DNA of 29,342 nt from Pseudomonadota bacterium (GTDB taxonomy: Bacteria; Pseudomonadota; Gammaproteobacteria; UBA1113). Under the pieces are notes generated by a model. It was not told where the DNA came from, made no database searches, and saw only the letters and a list, made by a program, of their open reading frames with translations. The translations under genes and the position numbers were made by a program. This document shows, piece by piece, positions 1-7,272 of this stretch. Position 1 is the first letter of the stretch, and every line of letters begins with the position of its first letter. The stretch lies in assembly GCA_021782065.1 (NCBI GenBank), contig JAJXVQ010000006.1:1-29342 (forward strand), given 5' to 3'.

Positions 1-20
1 AGGGAGCGAGTAGTTACCTT
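1..20. repeat. possible end of a second REP-like element at the window edge
   Basis: The window begins AGGGAGCG, then TAGTTACCTT. At 13557-13582 the end of the REP-like palindrome (TAGGGGAGA) is likewise followed by TAGTTACCTT. The shared 10-mer next to an AGGG.. end suggests the same repeat family, cut by the window boundary. The evidence is short. Confidence 0.3.
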
Positions 21-117
21 CAGAGTACATCTAGGCATCCTACCTAGTATAACCTTTGCGACAAAAAAGAGCAATAATCGTGCTTTTTAAAAAATAGGCT
101 TCCCGCAAGGGAAATGC

Positions 118-146
118 TTGACACGCTATTTGTAATTGTGTAACAT
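118..146 (+). promoter_or_regulatory. sigma70-type promoter of the trpR-trpXYZ operon
   Basis: A consensus -35 TTGACA (118-123) is followed after 17 bp by TAACAT (141-146), a good -10. It lies 26 bp upstream of the trpR start codon. The -10 sits inside the palindrome at 131-158, so a protein bound there would block RNA polymerase. A small TTCCC-GCAA-GGGAA hairpin lies just upstream (100-113), with no clear role. Confidence 0.75.
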
Positions 147-158
147 TACATAATTACA
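131..158. promoter_or_regulatory. 28-bp palindrome, candidate TrpR operator
   Basis: The half-site reads TGTAATTGTGTAAC and the other half is its near-perfect inverted copy: 12 of 14 base pairs are symmetric, with an inner core TGTAACATTACA. It overlaps the -10 of the operon promoter and ends 13 bp before trpR. TrpR proteins are dimeric and bind palindromes, usually repressing their own gene, so autoregulation by tryptophan-loaded TrpR is the natural reading. The sequence differs from the E. coli operator (ACTAGT half-sites), so the assignment rests on position and symmetry. Confidence 0.7.
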
Positions 159-171
159 ACTGAGAGGTGCT

Positions 172-453
172 ATGGCAGACGATAACTGGTTGAAATTTTT
201 AGAGTTTTGCGCCAAAGAGCGGAATGTGAACCGTTTGGGACAATTTTTAGACGTGTTTTTAACCCATGAAGAGCGCCAAAGTATCTCCACGCGGTTGTGT
301 ATTGTAAAAGCCCTACTGGCAGAAAAATTAACACAACGTGAAATAGCGCAACAATTCAACGTCAGTATCGCTAAGATCACCCGCGGCTCTAATGAATTGA
401 AACGATTAACTCTAGAGCAACGGCGGGCATTGAAAATATTGTTGGAAAAATAG
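172..453 (+). CDS. trpR: Trp operon repressor TrpR
   Basis: This 93-residue protein matches the TrpR family, which is all-helical, dimeric and DNA-binding with L-tryptophan as corepressor. The family's helix-turn-helix is clear at about residues 53-76: LTQREIAQQFNV, a turn, then the recognition helix IAKITRGSNELK, very close to the ITRGSNSLK stretch of E. coli TrpR. The N-terminal extension is shorter than in E. coli (93 against 108 residues). The start ATG follows GAGAGGTG. It is the first gene of a four-gene operon with trpX 12 nt downstream, and its own promoter carries a palindrome overlapping the -10. The arrangement implies that it represses the downstream importer when tryptophan is plentiful. 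Identity is secure; the exact regulon is inferred. Confidence 0.93.
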   Translation: MADDNWLKFLEFCAKERNVNRLGQFLDVFLTHEERQSISTRLCIVKALLAEKLTQREIAQQFNVSIAKITRGSNELKRLTLEQRRALKILLEK

Positions 454-465
454 AGGAAACACAAC

Positions 466-1455
466 ATGAAACGTATATTAACTTACTTAAGCTTAATCAG
501 CCTATTATTACTCGCGGGCTGCGATAATAAACATGCTGCCAGCAATCATGCGTCTAAACCCATTCAAATTGGCATCATCATTCCCATTGAACATCCCGCC
601 ATGGACGAAATCACCCGCGGTTTTGAAGAAACACTGACGGCCGATCTGAAACAACCCATAGAATTTCAAGTAATGCGCGCTCAAGGCGATGTGAATCTAC
701 AGCGTTCGATGATCTTACAATTGCAAAACAAGGGCCTAGATCTCTATGCACCGCTTGCCACACAAACCACTGAAATGACAGCAGCAATGATTCATGATCG
801 CCCCATCGTGGGACTCGCCGCCTTATTACCCGATAGCTCCCGAGCAAAGAGTCAATTAGCCTTGGTAGACGATGAAATTACTCCCACGCAAATCATTCAG
901 TTTATACACGCTATCTATCCTGCAAAAACACAATTAACCCTGGTATATAGCAACAACGATAAAATGGCACCACAAGTAGAAGAAGCCGTTGCCGCGGGAA
1001 AAACCTTAGGCATCCAGGTGGATAAACGCATGATCACTGCTTTGCCCGATCTTTATAGCATCGCGCAATCCTTATCGCCACAAACGCAGGGAATTTTGGT
1101 GTTAAAAGATGTATTGGTCGCGAGCGGTATCGCTACCTTATCGCAAACAGCAAGCCAGAAACATATTCCCTTGATCAGCGCCGATGACGGTTCGGTGCAA
1201 AATGGTTCTGGTTTTGCTTTGGGTGTGAAGGAATATCAAATCGGTGTAGAAGGCGCTAAGGTGGCCGAACAAGTCTTACAAGGCACCCCCGCAGCAAACA
1301 TCCCTCAGGTAAAAATGACGAAACTCTCCGTATTTATCAATACCCCAGCTTTAAACGCCCAAGGACAAGATCTCGCTGCTATTAAAAAAGAAGCGGCTAA
1401 AGACCACTATGCCATCGTTGATGTAAGCGATCACCGTGTAGGAAATCTCAAATGA
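466..1455 (+). CDS. trpX: ABC transporter substrate-binding lipoprotein, TrpX-like
   Basis: The 329-residue protein starts with a lipoprotein signal peptide: charged MKR, a hydrophobic stretch and lipobox LAGC with the lipidated Cys at position 19. The mature part has the two-lobed periplasmic-binding fold of the ABC_sub_bind family (PF04392 type), with family-like stretches such as GIIIPIEHPAMDEITRGF near residue 40 and PLISADDGSVQNG near 235. In Firmicutes such proteins belong to TrpXYZ importers of aromatic amino acids. Being the first gene after trpR, it probably delivers tryptophan to the TrpYZ transporter. It is translated from AGGAAA 12 nt after trpR and overlaps the permease start by 4 nt (ATGA). 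Substrate identity is inferred from context only. Confidence 0.82.
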   Translation: MKRILTYLSLISLLLLAGCDNKHAASNHASKPIQIGIIIPIEHPAMDEITRGFEETLTADLKQPIEFQVMRAQGDVNLQRSMILQLQNKGLDLYAPLATQTTEMTAAMIHDRPIVGLAALLPDSSRAKSQLALVDDEITPTQIIQFIHAIYPAKTQLTLVYSNNDKMAPQVEEAVAAGKTLGIQVDKRMITALPDLYSIAQSLSPQTQGILVLKDVLVASGIATLSQTASQKHIPLISADDGSVQNGSGFALGVKEYQIGVEGAKVAEQVLQGTPAANIPQVKMTKLSVFINTPALNAQGQDLAAIKKEAAKDHYAIVDVSDHRVGNLK

Positions 1456-2324
1456 TTGTTTTACTATTAGTAACGCTAACACAATCTTTAACTTTAATTC
1501 CCTTGGCCTTGGGCATTCATTTAAGTTATAGCTTATTGCGCGCCACCGATATGACCATTGATGGCAGCTTTGTCTTAGGCGCAGGCGTGTTTGCACAATT
1601 GGTTACAATGGGAATATCGCCTATAATCGCTTTTTTAGCGGCCTTAAGTTGTGGTGCAATAGCCGGTGCTTTTACCGCATTTCTACAAAATGGCGGCAAG
1701 GTAGATCCCTTATTAGCCGGTATTTTAACCTCATTTATTTTATACAGCGTCAATATGGCGATTATGGGCCGCCCCAATATTAATTTACTCAGCGCCCCCA
1801 CTTTATTCAGCGGCGCTTTTGCGCATAGCACCACCTTAGGTTGGTTCAGTGTGGCTTTGGTGGTAGGCTTATTGGTCGTTGCTTTTTATACTTTATTGCA
1901 AAGTCGATTAGGCTTGTGTTTACGCGCTTTTGGTGATAACCCAGCGTTGTTATCACGTCAGGGCTATAATATAACATACTTGCGCGTCACGGGTTTTAGC
2001 TTAAATAATTTATTGGCCGCCGCCTCCGGTGCTATCACAGCGCAAATCATCGGTTATGCCGACATAGGCATGGGCGTGGGTATGACCCTAATCGGCATAG
2101 GCGCCATCGTATTGGGACAACACCTTATTTTACCTTTCATCAAAAAACATTATTTACGCGCAGGCAGTGAATTATTGGCTGGGTTCATTGGCATTACCTT
2201 GTATTTCTTTATTTTAAATAGCTTGTTGCGTTTTAATATTAACCCTATCTATTTAAAATTATTATTAGGCATTTTATTGGCCTTATTTTTACGTACAGCC
2301 ACGCGAAAAGTGAGTTTAACATGA
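1452..2324 (+). CDS. trpY: ABC transporter permease, TrpY-like
   Basis: This 290-residue, very hydrophobic protein has about eight predicted membrane segments. It resembles the branched-chain/ABC_sub_bind-associated permease family. Family-typical stretches include SYSLLRATDMTIDGSF near residue 25 and RAFGDNPALLSRQGYN near 155, a cytoplasmic loop likely to contact the ATPase. It would form the inner-membrane channel for substrate delivered by the upstream lipoprotein, powered by the downstream ATPase. ATGA overlaps on both sides (1452-1455 and 2321-2324) indicate translational coupling in the trpRXYZ operon. A tryptophan substrate is inferred from TrpR linkage. Confidence 0.82.
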   Translation: MIVLLLVTLTQSLTLIPLALGIHLSYSLLRATDMTIDGSFVLGAGVFAQLVTMGISPIIAFLAALSCGAIAGAFTAFLQNGGKVDPLLAGILTSFILYSVNMAIMGRPNINLLSAPTLFSGAFAHSTTLGWFSVALVVGLLVVAFYTLLQSRLGLCLRAFGDNPALLSRQGYNITYLRVTGFSLNNLLAAASGAITAQIIGYADIGMGVGMTLIGIGAIVLGQHLILPFIKKHYLRAGSELLAGFIGITLYFFILNSLLRFNINPIYLKLLLGILLALFLRTATRKVSLT

Positions 2325-3043
2325 GCCCATTGTTGCAATTTGAGAACATCACTTTAAGACATCCATCATTAGAACGCCCCATCCTAGAAAATATTAATTA
2401 TACAGTGAAAAAAGGCGATTGCGTGATAGTGTTGGGTACTAATGGTTCAGGAAAAAGCTCTTTGTTAAAATTACTAGATGGCCGTTATAGAACCAATGAT
2501 GGAAAGATCATATTAAAAAATAAAAATATTCTGTCTTTATCGGCACGAACACGTGCACATTGCATACATACTTTAACGCAGAATGCACGAGACAATCTTT
2601 TTCTAAATTTAACCATTTTTGAAAATTATCAGTTAATACAAAAAAGAAATAAGACCGATGTGATAGATTCTTTGGCCGATTACTTAAAGTCCTTTAATAC
2701 CCATTTGGCAACTAAGCTCGATGTGTTGGTAGCACGTTTGTCCGGTGGTGAACAACAAGCCCTAGCTTTGGCGCTAGCAGTGTTGTATCCGCCAGAAGTT
2801 TTATTATTGGACGAACATACCAGTGCCTTAGATCCTAAAACCGCAGAACATTTAATGGCATTAACGGCGCGCATCATTGAGGAACGCCATATTACCGCCT
2901 TATTAACAACTCACAATGTAAACCATGCCCTAGCCTACGGTGATCGCATTTTAGCACTTAAAGAGGGTTTAGTTCATGATTGCATAGAACAAAATGATAA
3001 AAAAAATTTGACAGAAGAAAGGTTACTGGCGCGGTGTTATTAA
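2321..3043 (+). CDS. trpZ: ABC transporter ATP-binding protein, TrpZ-like
   Basis: The 240-residue ATPase has all the expected ABC motifs: Walker A GTNGSGKSS (39-47), signature LSGGE (140-144), Walker B VLLLDE (160-165) with the catalytic Glu, and the H-loop His in TTHN (198). It has normal length for a stand-alone subunit and no extra domain. It is the last gene of the trpRXYZ operon, overlapping trpY by 4 nt. It hydrolyses ATP on the cytoplasmic face to drive import by TrpY. The stop codon lies within a GC-rich inverted repeat at 3028-3058. The gene converges with the Rho-like gene, whose stop is 45 bp away. Confidence 0.87.
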   Translation: MSPLLQFENITLRHPSLERPILENINYTVKKGDCVIVLGTNGSGKSSLLKLLDGRYRTNDGKIILKNKNILSLSARTRAHCIHTLTQNARDNLFLNLTIFENYQLIQKRNKTDVIDSLADYLKSFNTHLATKLDVLVARLSGGEQQALALALAVLYPPEVLLLDEHTSALDPKTAEHLMALTARIIEERHITALLTTHNVNHALAYGDRILALKEGLVHDCIEQNDKKNLTEERLLARCY

Positions 3044-3066
3044 CCCTCTAACCGCGCCTACTGTTT
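3028..3066 (+). terminator. possible terminator after trpZ
   Basis: Eight-bp arms GGCGCGGT (3028-3035) and ACCGCGCC (3051-3058) pair perfectly around a 15-nt loop containing the trpZ stop, followed by TACTGTTT. The uridine tract is weak, so efficiency is uncertain. It sits between convergent transcripts, where a terminator is expected. Confidence 0.4.
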
Positions 3067-3087
3067 CGAGCATAAACCAGAAGAAAA

Positions 3088-4752
3088 TTAAAAAGGATTG
3101 CCTCTAGAAGAATGCCTGGAAACTGCCCTAGAAGCGAGTTGTGCTTCGCCCCCTATTTGTGCCGCCACTTCTGGGCACCTATTAACGATCTCCCCGAGCT
3201 CCCCTGTCAAAAGTGTCTCCTTTGTAGTTTTAGAGTATGCAGAAAATGCTTTGCATCCTGCATTATGCTGCAAGGTATTAATAAGATCTCGCGCGGCGCT
3301 CGTTTTGGTCACCATAGGGGTGCCACCGAGAAAACTACTGAGAGCACTCTGTTCACCCTCCTTTTTTCTACGGAGTATATACGCCTTCAATTCAGCAACT
3401 AATTCCTCTTTAGAATTAATCTTAGGCTCATGATGCTTAGCTGGATGATCATTCCGCCCACGCACTGTATCTATCACCGATGAGAATAATCCAAACGGAG
3501 TAAACTGTGTTTGGGCTACTTTTGCCATTTTGATTTGTTGCTCATAGCCTATTCGAGCTGCTGTTAAAAATACCTCTTCTACATTGTCCCCTGTTCTTGC
3601 TGAACATTCTATATATGCGGCAGCGCCGATTCTATGTGCCACTTGTTGAACCCGCTCTGGGGTAATTGGAGGAACTGCATTAACCAGCCGCTCCATATTA
3701 CAACCCACAAGAATAATTTTTGCATCAGGACAATGCCAGCGCAACTCTGGTACCCATTTATTCTCAATTTCATTAAAACTTTCTGGATCCACTACAGAAT
3801 AGGTCAAGATGAAAACATCTGTGCTGGGATAATTTAAAGGCCTTAGGCGATCATATTCTTCTTGGCCCTGTACATTCGACAGGAGCAGTAATACTTCACT
3901 CTCATTAATTAGAACAGATACTGTTTGATTGTCTATAGCCCGAGTCCATGACAAAGACCCTTCCTCTGGGTATGTCCCGTGCTTATACCTATAAAGCAGG
4001 CCCATTTTATTACTTGCCACTGCCCCGACCACAACCACTTTTAAACGAATGGCCTCTTCTTGTTCATAGTTTTGTGAATTATCACCCTCTACATAGCTAT
4101 CTATCCTTGATTCTTCTTCTCGTTCAAATGGTTGCCCAAATTGAAGAGATGGCGGTAATGGCCATCCACCCGATTCAGGTATATTGGCATCTAAGTGATC
4201 ATCCTCTCCATCAAAAAACTTATATTCTTCAGATTTTGCAGAAATAGGTATTTGCGGTGCCGAAGAATCTACCGCAGAGGATGGTAATCCTAATGAACTA
4301 TCTGGTAACACCATATTGCTATTGAACGGTGTGAATTCGGGGGCATTGCCGTCTAAAGCAGGCTGTGCCGCATTAATTGTGTCTTGTATTTTCTTCTTTG
4401 ACGACCAATCAGGTTGAATATCAGCATAAGTAAATTTATATTTTCCTGTATTTGCATCTGTAGCTACACCCTTGCCCTCTTGCAGTAATCGCAAGGCGGC
4501 CTTAAGATCATACAGATAGCCATGTATTTTTACCGGAATATTAGGAGCATACATAAAAATAGTATCCCATAACGCTTCATCCTCTAATCGCTGTTCTAAT
4601 ACTTTTTTTGTTTCCTCAGGCATTTCTGCAATCTGCGATTCAAATGTCGGCTTTCCGTGATAGGTTTCCAAGTAATCCTTCATGGCGGGAGTTAATAGAT
4701 CAAAATCAGATGTATTTTTGATTTTGCTGATATTGATATACACTTTTGTCAT
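3088..4752 (-). CDS. large protein with degenerate Rho/Cdc42-like GTPase domain, putative effector
   Basis: The 554-residue protein has three parts: an N-terminal domain I do not recognise (1-130), an acidic Pro/Ser-rich linker (about 130-235), and a Ras-superfamily domain (about 236-405) followed by a C-terminal tail. The domain is specifically Rho-like: GQEEYDRLRPLNYP (296-309), TDVFILTYSVVDPESF, KWVPEL with HCP, and ITPE, ending with ECSA (382-385). The nucleotide-binding motifs are eroded. The P-loop reads GAVASNKM (243-250) instead of GxxxxGK[ST], the DTAG equivalent is NVQG, and the T/NKxD equivalent is CNME. There is no C-terminal CaaX box. Rho proteins are eukaryotic, so acquisition from a host is likely. 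Near Dot/Icm genes, an effector role is inferred. The ATG follows GAGGG. The domain call is strong; GTP binding is doubtful. Confidence 0.85.
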   Translation of the reverse strand: MTKVYINISKIKNTSDFDLLTPAMKDYLETYHGKPTFESQIAEMPEETKKVLEQRLEDEALWDTIFMYAPNIPVKIHGYLYDLKAALRLLQEGKGVATDANTGKYKFTYADIQPDWSSKKKIQDTINAAQPALDGNAPEFTPFNSNMVLPDSSLGLPSSAVDSSAPQIPISAKSEEYKFFDGEDDHLDANIPESGGWPLPPSLQFGQPFEREEESRIDSYVEGDNSQNYEQEEAIRLKVVVVGAVASNKMGLLYRYKHGTYPEEGSLSWTRAIDNQTVSVLINESEVLLLLSNVQGQEEYDRLRPLNYPSTDVFILTYSVVDPESFNEIENKWVPELRWHCPDAKIILVGCNMERLVNAVPPITPERVQQVAHRIGAAAYIECSARTGDNVEEVFLTAARIGYEQQIKMAKVAQTQFTPFGLFSSVIDTVRGRNDHPAKHHEPKINSKEELVAELKAYILRRKKEGEQSALSSFLGGTPMVTKTSAARDLINTLQHNAGCKAFSAYSKTTKETLLTGELGEIVNRCPEVAAQIGGEAQLASRAVSRHSSRGNPF

Positions 4753-4783
4753 AAAATTACCCTCTTCCTAATATTTTTAATAT

Positions 4784-4798
4784 TTAACCTTTTTTTAA
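4784..4798. promoter_or_regulatory. TTAA-N7-TTAA direct repeat upstream of the Rho-like gene
   Basis: TTAA at 4784-4787 and 4795-4798 are 11 bp apart with a TT in the middle. This matches the spacing of the PmrA-type box reported for Coxiella Dot/Icm genes (cTTAA-N2-TT-N2-cTTAA), although the leading C of the second half is T. The region is AT-rich, so chance occurrence is possible. A similar element occurs at 25108-25123. Confidence 0.3.
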
Positions 4799-4807
4799 CC
4801 AGTGAAA

Positions 4808-4836
4808 ATGCTAGCATATTATTTTTTAAATGACAA
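4808..4836 (-). promoter_or_regulatory. candidate promoter of the Rho-like gene
   Basis: On the minus strand TTGTCA (4831-4836) and TAGCAT (4808-4813) are separated by 17 bp, about 55 bp upstream of the start codon at 4752. The -10 is only moderately close to consensus. Confidence 0.4.
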
Positions 4837-4946
4837 GGATGGATTAGTATTTTTTGGTATTAAGTTGATAAGCAAGTGAAATATCTGTAGATATCACATG
4901 CCAAACTAGGGTCTGTTGGAGTGACCGAGTAGATCTACTCAAACCA

Positions 4947-5588
4947 TTATTCCAATTTATTATTAACGACTCGGGGAAACCCAGAATGCCCCAAGCCTTG
5001 GCGCACTAAAATTGGCGTAGACTGGGTTGCATCGATCACCGTCGTTGCCGTTAATGAACCTGGGCCACCGTCTATGATTAAATCCACATGATGTTGCAAT
5101 TTTTCACGCATTTCTTCCGCATCCGTCAACGGCAAATCTTCTCCAGGTAAAATTAAAGTCGTTGCTAATAAAGGCTCTGTCAACAAAGATAATAAATGCT
5201 GGCAAATTGCAGACTCGGGAATACGCAAGCCTATAGTTTTACGCTTAGGATGTAATAAGCGATTCGGTACTTCGCGGCTAGCCGTTAAAATAAAGGTAAA
5301 CGGCCCCGGCATTAAACTTTTTAATAAACGAAAAGTGCTATTTTCGATTTTGGCATAACTACCCACGGAAGATAAGTCTTTGCACAACAGTGTCATTAAA
5401 TGGCTAGGATCTAAACGACGTATAGTGCGTATGCGATCCAAAGCTGCTTTATCGCCTAAGTGGCAAGCCAAGACATAACTAGCGTCGGTAGGCAAAGCAA
5501 TAACCGCACCTTCGCGTAGCATCGCTACGGCTTGCTTTAATAGGCGATCTTGTGGATTATCTGGATGTACCGTAAAAAACTGTGCCAT
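4947..5588 (-). CDS. yciO: YciO, Sua5/YrdC/YciO family protein
   Basis: The 213-residue protein aligns along its length with E. coli YciO: it begins MAQFFTVHPDNPQDRLLKQA, followed by ALPTDASYVLAC, LLPKRK-like HPKRKTIGLRIPES, and ends TVIDATQSTPILVRQGLG. The family shares the RNA-binding fold of TsaC/Sua5, which makes threonylcarbamoyl-AMP for the tRNA t6A modification. YciO itself is less well understood and lacks the extra Sua5 domain. It starts 6 nt after the methyltransferase stop, so the two are co-transcribed. A perfect 14-bp palindrome (4927-4940) lies just past its stop codon, without a T tract. Confidence 0.9.
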   Translation of the reverse strand: MAQFFTVHPDNPQDRLLKQAVAMLREGAVIALPTDASYVLACHLGDKAALDRIRTIRRLDPSHLMTLLCKDLSSVGSYAKIENSTFRLLKSLMPGPFTFILTASREVPNRLLHPKRKTIGLRIPESAICQHLLSLLTEPLLATTLILPGEDLPLTDAEEMREKLQHHVDLIIDGGPGSLTATTVIDATQSTPILVRQGLGHSGFPRVVNNKLE

Positions 5589-5594
5589 ATGGCT

Positions 5595-6272
5595 CTATTT
5601 CACTCTCAACACATAAGTTCGCCACGGCGATAGATAAGGCAGCATATCAGTATGTCCTATGATCTCAAAGCCACCTTCAATAAATTCTGCTTCCATTTCT
5701 TCTATATTAAAGAAATAGCGATCGCCTCTACGAGTAACTGCATCGAGGGTTTTTCCCTCGCGGATCTTATTCTTTCTGTTGCTTTCATAACGCGCACTGT
5801 TCTGACTCCATAGTGATATCACAACCGTATCGCGCGCCACACGCTGAAAAGAATGGTACATGGCTAAGCGGTAATTTTTGTCATTGATATGATGTAACAA
5901 GCGCATACAAAAAACACTATCTACCGATTTATCTCTTAATTCAATTTCAGTGGCCGTAGAAGGTACGCACGTCACATGCGATAAAATATTAGGGGGAGTC
6001 ATTTCCTTGGCCACTTGCAACATGCCAGCTGATTTGTCCGCTGCAATAATGTTCGTAGCCCCAGTTGCAATCATGGCTGGCCACAAACGGCCAAAGCCAC
6101 AAGGTAAATCTAAAATAACCTTAGGCTTTCCAGCCATACGTGCCGCGCGCTGTATCATCAGGCCTTCGAGCCAAGTCGTAAGATATCTTCTAGCGGATTG
6201 ATGTTTGATGTAGTAATTTTTTGAGTGTTCGTAAGAATATTTGTGTTCAAAAGGTAACTCGTGCTTTTCCAT
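5595..6272 (-). CDS. class I SAM-dependent methyltransferase
   Basis: This 225-residue protein has a Rossmann-type methyltransferase core. Motif I is VILDLPCGFGR (52-62), which binds S-adenosylmethionine. The acidic end of strand 2 is ADKSAGML (78-85), and SVDSVFCMRLLHHI near residue 115 corresponds to motif IV. The LPCGxG form occurs in small stand-alone methyltransferases of unknown substrate. A basic N-terminus (SARRYLTTWLEGLMIQRAARMAG) precedes the core. The ATG follows AGGTAAAG. It is the first gene of a two-gene unit with yciO. The enzyme class is certain, but I cannot name the substrate. Confidence 0.85.
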   Translation of the reverse strand: MEKHELPFEHKYSYEHSKNYYIKHQSARRYLTTWLEGLMIQRAARMAGKPKVILDLPCGFGRLWPAMIATGATNIIAADKSAGMLQVAKEMTPPNILSHVTCVPSTATEIELRDKSVDSVFCMRLLHHINDKNYRLAMYHSFQRVARDTVVISLWSQNSARYESNRKNKIREGKTLDAVTRRGDRYFFNIEEMEAEFIEGGFEIIGHTDMLPYLSPWRTYVLRVK

Positions 6273-6302
6273 TTTTCTTTACCTGTTTTACATCCACCTA
6301 AT

Positions 6303-6340
6303 AAAAAACGCCCCCGTTTACATGAAGCAAACGAGGGCGT
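6303..6340 (-). terminator. Rho-independent terminator downstream of the lipoprotein gene
   Basis: Read on the minus strand, ACGCCCTCGTTT pairs with AAACGGGGGCGT (one mismatch in 12) around a 9-nt loop and is followed directly by TTTTTT. This is a textbook intrinsic terminator. It would end transcripts from the lipoprotein gene at 6478-6831 after they pass through the structured repeat at 6347-6468. It also separates that gene from the methyltransferase start at 6272. Confidence 0.85.
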
Positions 6341-6346
6341 CCAAAA

Positions 6347-6468
6347 TATACTCTTCGCCTTTGATTCTTAAGCTTTGTTGCCTTCGCCCCTCTCGCACCA
6401 GTCATGTATATTTATACCCTTGGTGCGCTAGAGCTAGTCTTCTCGCCTAAGAACCAACTGCTGTGAGT
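6347..6468. repeat. structured repeat, copy 1
   Basis: This 122-bp sequence is repeated at 8539-8662 in the same orientation. The first ~54 and last ~39 bases of the two copies are each about 90% identical, while the central ~28 bases differ in sequence. Both copies keep the same fold. An outer stem joins TTGATTCTTAAGC to GCCTAAGAACCAA (11 of 13 pairs here), and a central hairpin has GCACCA paired with TGGTGC plus an apical GTATA/TATAC. It lies in the 3' region of the lipoprotein transcript, before its terminator. I do not recognise the family. Confidence 0.8.
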
Positions 6469-6477
6469 GTGACAGTA

Positions 6478-6831
6478 CTATTCAGCAGAAGAATCGTCGC
6501 TGTTATTGCTATTGTCAGTGCTGTTGTCGGCACCCATGCCGCTGTTGTCACTACCGCTCATGCTGCTGTTATCAGCACCACTGTTATCGGTTGTGCTTTG
6601 ATCAGCGGAAGGAGCAGGTGCTGGAGCAGCAGGTGCGGCTGCAGCTGCAGTCGTATCGCTGTTCGAAGCATCAGAGCTCGTGGATTGATCAGCTTGCGTT
6701 GATTGATCCGTTTGTGGTGCGGTTGAATCGGTGCTGTTTTGTGCATCGGTACCACTGCTACCGCTGCCGCCACAAGCTGCTAATCCAAGACCCACTACCA
6801 AGGCTAACACACCTAAGCCTAGTTTTTTCAT
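6478..6831 (-). CDS. small Ser/Asp/Asn/Ala-rich lipoprotein
   Basis: The 117-residue product begins MKKLGLGVLALVVGLGLAAC, a typical lipoprotein signal peptide with lipobox LAAC and Cys at position 20. The mature part is low complexity: Gly/Ser after the Cys, then Asp/Gln/Ser/Thr repeats, an Ala/Pro stretch (AAAAAPAAPAPAP) and a C-terminus of repeated DNS and SGMG-like units. It has no enzymatic motif and is probably an anchored, disordered, acidic outer-membrane or periplasmic protein. The start is supported by GGAGATTTAAGTA before the ATG, and a strong terminator lies downstream. It is a single-gene unit divergent from dacA. Confidence 0.75.
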   Translation of the reverse strand: MKKLGLGVLALVVGLGLAACGGSGSSGTDAQNSTDSTAPQTDQSTQADQSTSSDASNSDTTAAAAAPAAPAPAPSADQSTTDNSGADNSSMSGSDNSGMGADNSTDNSNNSDDSSAE

Positions 6832-7272
6832 TACTTAAATCTCCATCGATGTTGACTAAACCACTGTACTTAAGCGCGACACCCTTTTTCAAAAATTCGT
6901 ACGTTTTATACGCATTTTTCAGGATCTAGATTCCAGGGGTAACCCTTACGCACAGCATGATATTTTCTACCAAGAAAAAGATCCTACAGATAAGTCCACA
7001 AGATGATTTCCTTTGGGAGCATTCCTGGATAGTATGTCAGCACGCTACTTAACAGCGCCCTGATAAATCCAAAGCACAAAACTAGCATATCCTAAGATAA
7101 GCTACAAGTATTTATTCTGATTGTCTTTCATAATGTGCAGACTTTTTGATAAATTGTCTAATAAAAGTACTATCCTGGGTATTGCACCGCCCCTTTTACT
7201 CTGTTTGTAGAATATGCTAGATTGACAGCATTATTTTGCCCCATACAGCCAGTTCAAACTTAAGGATAAACA
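6832..7272. other. 441-bp gene-free divergent region between the lipoprotein gene and dacA
   Basis: No convincing ORF, RNA gene or repeat was seen here. It must hold the divergent promoters for the lipoprotein gene (candidate at 6863-6892) and dacA. A TTGACA at 7222-7227 lies about 45 bp before the dacA ATG but lacks a good -10 at the right spacing. A TAGAAT at 7208-7213 lacks a well-spaced -35. Confidence 0.5.
6863..6892 (-). promoter_or_regulatory. candidate promoter of the lipoprotein gene
   Basis: On the minus strand TTGAAA (6887-6892) and TACAGT (6863-6868) are 18 bp apart, 32 bp upstream of the lipoprotein ATG. The -10 matches consensus at four of six positions, so this is tentative. 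Confidence 0.35.

Noticed and set aside
126..467. 113-codon minus-strand ORF opposite trpR
   Set aside because: It is entirely antisense to trpR, its product has no recognisable features, and the trpR frame explains the sequence.
4909..4940. AGGGTCTGTTGG followed by a perfect 14-bp palindrome, considered as an insertion-sequence end
   Set aside because: No matching inverted end or transposase was found, and the motif alone is too short.
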